This document shows positions 61,074 through 64,000 of a stretch of DNA of 64,000 bases, piece by piece. The position numbers and the translations under genes were made by a program. A model generated the notes under the pieces. The model made no database searches. It saw nothing but the letters and a program-made list of their open reading frames with translations, and was not told where the DNA came from. Numbering within the stretch: the stretch's first letter is position 1; each line of letters starts with the position of its first letter. The DNA comes from Caulobacterales bacterium (GTDB lineage: Bacteria; Pseudomonadota; Alphaproteobacteria; Caulobacterales; Aquidulcibacteraceae). The stretch is taken from NCBI GenBank assembly GCA_017303355.1, contig JAFLCU010000005.1, forward strand, positions 1 through 64,000, given 5' to 3'.

Positions 61074-61901
61074 CTACGGGGCCGGTGGCGTAACGGCTGC
61101 GGTCGCTTCTTCCTTGGCTCGGGTCCGCTCCATGGCGGCCACGATCCAGATCGAGATTTCGTAGAGCAGGTAAACCGGCACGGCCATGACGAACATCGAG
61201 ATGACGTCATTGGGCGTGACCAGCGCCGAAAACGCGGCGATGCCGACAATGGCGTAGCGGCGCCCCTGCCGCAGCACCTTGCTGGATACGATGCCGACCT
61301 TGCCCAGGAGCGACAGCACCACCGGCAACTGGAACATGAGCCCGAACGCCAGCACCAAAGTGGTGACGAGGCCCATATATTCCTCGACCTTCGGCAGGTA
61401 CGTCACCCGCACCGGGCCGTCCGTCACCTCCTGCGTCAGCGCGAAATTCAGAGCGAACGGCATGGCGACGTAAAACACGAACGCCGCCCCCAGCAAAAAC
61501 ATCAAGGGCGCCGCGATCATGAACGGCGCGGCGGCGGCCCGTTCGCGCTTGTAGAGGCCAGGCGCGATGAACGCATAGACCTGCCAAGCCACCACCGGAA
61601 ACGCGAGCACGATGCCGCCGAACAGTGCGATCTGCATCTTCACCGAGAAGAAGCCGAATGCGCCCGTGTTGATCAATTCAATCGCTTGGCCCGCGCGCTC
61701 GGGGTGCGCCACCGCCATGGCCGTTTGGAACGGCTTGGCGAGAAACATGAACAGCGGATCGACGAAGATGAAGCAGACGATGAAGCCCACGACAACCGCC
61801 GCGATCGACCAGACGAGCCGATCGCGCAGCTCCATCAAATGATCCATCAAAGGCGCGCGCGACGCCTCGACCTCGTCATCGTCCGATTGCGCGGCGGTCA
61901 C
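61074..61901 (-). CDS. tatC: Sec-independent translocase TatC
   Basis: TatC is the six-TM receptor for twin-arginine signal peptides. This 275-residue protein has MDHLMELRDRLVWSI at the cytoplasmic N-terminus, the FAPGLYKRER-like IAPGLYKRERAAAAP in the first cytoplasmic loop, and the conserved Glu in YLPKVEEYMGLV. It starts at GTG 61901, which overlaps the tatB stop (GTGA). The C-terminal tail is Ala/Pro-rich. Confidence 0.96.
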   Translation of the reverse strand: MTAAQSDDDEVEASRAPLMDHLMELRDRLVWSIAAVVVGFIVCFIFVDPLFMFLAKPFQTAMAVAHPERAGQAIELINTGAFGFFSVKMQIALFGGIVLAFPVVAWQVYAFIAPGLYKRERAAAAPFMIAAPLMFLLGAAFVFYVAMPFALNFALTQEVTDGPVRVTYLPKVEEYMGLVTTLVLAFGLMFQLPVVLSLLGKVGIVSSKVLRQGRRYAIVGIAAFSALVTPNDVISMFVMAVPVYLLYEISIWIVAAMERTRAKEEATAAVTPPAP

Positions 61902-62368
61902 GGCGCGCTCCGCGCGATCGGCGCTGGTTCTTCCTCGACGGGCGCTATTTCGGCGCGCGCGTCTTCAGACGCGCCTTCTTCGTTGGCGACTGGCTGCGGC
62001 TCTGAAGACCCGCGCTCCGACGCAGGCCCGCGCCCCGGCGAAGCCGTCGTCGTCGGCGCTTCAAGCTGCTTCGGCGAAGAGACGCCAGCGTAATCTTCCA
62101 GCGTCGGCAATGGCTTTGTCAGTTCGCGATTGATCTCTTGCAACGAGGTCGTGCGGCGCAGCGCATCGACTTCGCGCTTCAGCTCATCCAGCTCAGCTTG
62201 GCGCGCCAGCTCATCGAAGCCTGTGCGAAATTCCTGCGCCATGCCGCGCAGCTTGGCCGTCCAATTGCCGAGCTTGCGAAACAGCAACGGCAAATCCTTC
62301 GGCCCCACGACCACAAGGGCGAGGATGCCGAGAATAATAATCTCGTTGAAGCCGAGGCTCGGAAGCAT
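61898..62368 (-). CDS. tatB: Sec-independent translocase TatB
   Basis: This 156-residue TatB has a single N-terminal TM helix (NEIIILGILALVVVGPKDLP with the conserved Glu8 and Gly-Pro hinge), an amphipathic helix (LLFRKLGNWTAKLRGMAQEF) and a long, Glu/Pro/Ala-rich flexible tail (about 95-156). TatB and TatC form the signal-peptide-binding complex. It lies 21 bases after tatA. Confidence 0.95.
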   Translation of the reverse strand: MLPSLGFNEIIILGILALVVVGPKDLPLLFRKLGNWTAKLRGMAQEFRTGFDELARQAELDELKREVDALRRTTSLQEINRELTKPLPTLEDYAGVSSPKQLEAPTTTASPGRGPASERGSSEPQPVANEEGASEDARAEIAPVEEEPAPIARSAP

Positions 62369-62389
62369 GGGCGCTTGTGTCCGGCGCGC

Positions 62390-62602
62390 TTATTGCGCGC
62401 GATCGGAATTCTGGTCGCGGACCTGAGCCGGCGGCGCTTCCGGATTCGCGGGCTGCTGATCGCCTTCCGACAAGCCCTTGCGGAAACCACGGATGCCCTT
62501 GCCCAAATCTTCCATCAAGCCGGAGATGCGGCCTGGACGGGAAAACAGCAGGAACGCCAGCCCCAGCACGATCAGGAGCGGAATCAGTCCTGGCATATGC
62601 AT
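62390..62602 (-). CDS. tatA: Sec-independent translocase TatA
   Basis: This 70-residue TatA has a short N-terminal TM helix (GLIPLLIVLGLAFLLF), a hinge (SRPGRIS) and an amphipathic helix (GLMEDLGKGIRGFRKGLSE) that lines the translocation pore, then a polar tail. A His or Gln normally follows the start, and the first two codons (MH, then Met3) leave a second possible ATG at 62596. It lies 36 bases after scpB. Confidence 0.93.
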   Translation of the reverse strand: MHMPGLIPLLIVLGLAFLLFSRPGRISGLMEDLGKGIRGFRKGLSEGDQQPANPEAPPAQVRDQNSDRAQ

Positions 62603-62638
62603 CGAAAAACTCCATTCAACGGGCGACGCGGCCCGCGC

Positions 62639-63373
62639 TTACTCGTCTTGGCCCAGATGATCCACGAAAAAGCTTGCCGCGTCCTCACCTTCCGACAGCG
62701 GCTCTTCGTCCAAGGCCGCCTCCTCGCTCGGTCGCGGCACATCGATCAGGGTGGCCGCACGCGGGTCGAGCAGGCCTAAACTCTTCAGATCGTCCTTGCC
62801 CGGCAGGGCGTCAAGCGAAGCCAAGCCGAACTGACCCAGGAAAACGTCCGTCGTACCAAAGGTCAGCGGCCGGCCCGGCGTGCGGCGGCGGCCGCGCGGC
62901 CTGATCCAGCCGATTTCCAGCAAAAGTTCCATCGAGCCGCGCGAGAGGCTGACGCCCCGGATTTCCTCGATTTCCGCCCGAGTGACCGGTTGGTGGTATG
63001 CAATAACCGCCAACGTCTCCATCGCCGCCTTGGGCAGCCGCTTGGGCGCCTCGCGGGTCTCGGTGAAAAGCCCAGCCAGATCGGGGGCCGATTGGAACCG
63101 CCAGCCAGCGCCGGTCTCGACCAGCTGCACGCCGCGCTCGGCATAATCGGCCTTGAGCTTCATCAGCACCGCCGCGACATCGACGGCGGGCCCCAGCTTC
63201 TCGCCCAACTCCTTGGCCGGGAGCGGCTCACCGCCGGCGAACAGAAGCGCTTCGGCGGCGCGGATCGCGTCCTTCGACGGCTCGGCGCGCACGCGAGCCT
63301 CGCCGCCTTCGGTAAAGGCGTCCTCGATCCGGCGCATGGCGTCGGCGAGCGGGGGATCTTGCTCAGCGCTCAT
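62639..63373 (-). CDS. scpB: Segregation and condensation protein B
   Basis: ScpB binds the ScpA kleisin in the SMC condensin complex. This 244-residue protein has two winged-helix domains: RAAEALLFAGGEPLPAKELG at about 38-58 and AMETLAVIAYHQPVTRAEIE at about 118-138, then EIRGVSLSRGSMELLLEIGW and TPGRPLTFGTTDVFLGQFGL, all hallmarks. An acidic C-terminal tail follows (about 200-244). The ATG at 63373 overlaps the scpA stop (ATGA). Confidence 0.95.
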   Translation of the reverse strand: MSAEQDPPLADAMRRIEDAFTEGGEARVRAEPSKDAIRAAEALLFAGGEPLPAKELGEKLGPAVDVAAVLMKLKADYAERGVQLVETGAGWRFQSAPDLAGLFTETREAPKRLPKAAMETLAVIAYHQPVTRAEIEEIRGVSLSRGSMELLLEIGWIRPRGRRRTPGRPLTFGTTDVFLGQFGLASLDALPGKDDLKSLGLLDPRAATLIDVPRPSEEAALDEEPLSEGEDAASFFVDHLGQDE

Positions 63374-64000
63374 GGGCCCGCTTCCTGCACCGGCTTGGCG
63401 CGCACGAACAGCGGCGCGAACGCTTCCGCTTGTCGCAGCTCCATCTTGCCTTCGCGGGCAAATTCGAGCGCCGCGCCAAAAGTGGAGGCGATGTAGCTCT
63501 CGCGCGGCGGTGCATCTGGGCCGCTTTCCTCGCCCGCTGGCGCAACCGCCTCGATCGCGGTCCATTGGTCGAGCTGGGCGAGCGCCTGTTCAAGCTTCTT
63601 GCGCGCGGTTTCCAGCGGATAGGCGCGGCGCACGAAGGTTTTGAACGCGCGCTTGCGCACACCTTTCGAGCGTTCGGCGCAATAAGCGTTGAGCAATTCG
63701 TAAAGATCGGCGCGCCACGTCGTGGTTTTCGTCAGCACCGTGGTTTGCGGCTGGCCGTTCAAGAACACGTCACGCCCGAGTTGCGGCAAGTCCTCGAGCT
63801 TCTTGGCCGCCATGCGCGCTGTGGCGAGGTTCATCAGCTTTTGCCGCAGCGCCTCTTCCATCTGCTCAGGGTCGGGTTCATCCGGCGGCAGTTGTGGCTT
63901 CGGGATCAGCAGGCGTGATTTGAGCAAGGCGAGCCACGCCGCCATCACCAGATAATCGCCGGCGATTTCCATGTTGTGGGCGCGCGCTTCGGCGATGAAG
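63370..64000 (-). CDS. scpA: Segregation and condensation protein A (partial, runs off right edge)
   Basis: Only the C-terminal 210 residues are inside the window; the N-terminus lies beyond 64000. The visible part starts in the middle of the conserved ARAHNMEIAGDYLVMAAWLA, then LLKSRLLIPKP, and ends with the kleisin C-terminal winged helix (SYIASTFGAALEFAREGKME). ScpA bridges the SMC heads. It is the first visible gene of the scpAB-tatABC-serS cluster. Confidence 0.94.
   Translation of the reverse strand, partial: FIAEARAHNMEIAGDYLVMAAWLALLKSRLLIPKPQLPPDEPDPEQMEEALRQKLMNLATARMAAKKLEDLPQLGRDVFLNGQPQTTVLTKTTTWRADLYELLNAYCAERSKGVRKRAFKTFVRRAYPLETARKKLEQALAQLDQWTAIEAVAPAGEESGPDAPPRESYIASTFGAALEFAREGKMELRQAEAFAPLFVRAKPVQEAGP

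Overview
This window looks like ordinary chromosome from a high-G+C alphaproteobacterium, most likely Caulobacterales or a Hyphomonadaceae-like relative. The evidence is a popZ gene beside valS, the scpA-scpB-tatA-tatB-tatC-serS and aroQ-accB-accC-aat gene orders, DUF2336 and Hpt signalling proteins, and a tRNA-His with no encoded G-1 but with G1:U72 and A73, a derived state known from this class. I did not compute G+C; by eye most of the window is near 65%. I see no rRNA, complete insertion sequence, prophage or CRISPR array.

Layout. 0-7 kb: an edge fragment, tRNA-Thr, a lipoprotein cytochrome c, a reverse-strand RND pump operon (adaptor then pump), two similar long hairpins, a predicted exported beta-rich protein and a class II aldolase. 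7-10 kb: NAD kinase, an Hpt protein, a degenerate EAL-like protein and a DUF2336 protein. 10-20 kb: a CoA-transferase, a lytic transglycosylase, a coupled operon (amino-acid-oxidase-like, acyl-CoA dehydrogenase, PepSY membrane protein), a patatin followed by a tandem-RyR-like protein, and tRNA-His followed by an ATP-grasp and a FolC/Mur-ligase-like enzyme. 20-35 kb: M48 protease, tRNA-Phe, AsmA, a CobW GTPase coupled to a WD40 protein, DUF3137, a carboxylesterase, an epimerase coupled to valS, popZ, pcm, extensin-like protein, tRNA-Cys and tRNA-Asn. 35-51 kb: acyltransferase, PYROXD2-like oxidoreductase, a Cys-rich U32-like protein behind a perfect FNR-type box, an Atm1-type ABC exporter with a duplicated C-terminal remnant, LOG protein, ECF sigma with a coupled membrane protein, aidB, gltX and MATE. 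51-56 kb: the most accessory-looking stretch, with trmFO carrying an in-frame palindromic repeat, an A+T-richer orphan gene, a DUF559 endonuclease bounded by direct repeats, and a DUF433/DUF5615 pair inserted inside the thiS-thiG operon. 56-64 kb: biotin carboxylase genes, two lipoproteins, aat, serS, the Tat translocase and scpB/scpA.

Most of the gene content is housekeeping. The points worth a second look are (1) the thiS-DUF433-DUF5615-thiG operon with ATGA coupling, followed by a DUF559 gene whose ends lie in REP-like repeats that copy the thiG 3' end; (2) the patatin plus tandem RyR/RHH-like pair; (3) the FNR-box U32-like gene; (4) several families of palindromic repeats, one sitting in-frame in trmFO. 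All family calls are from reading motifs; no database search was run.
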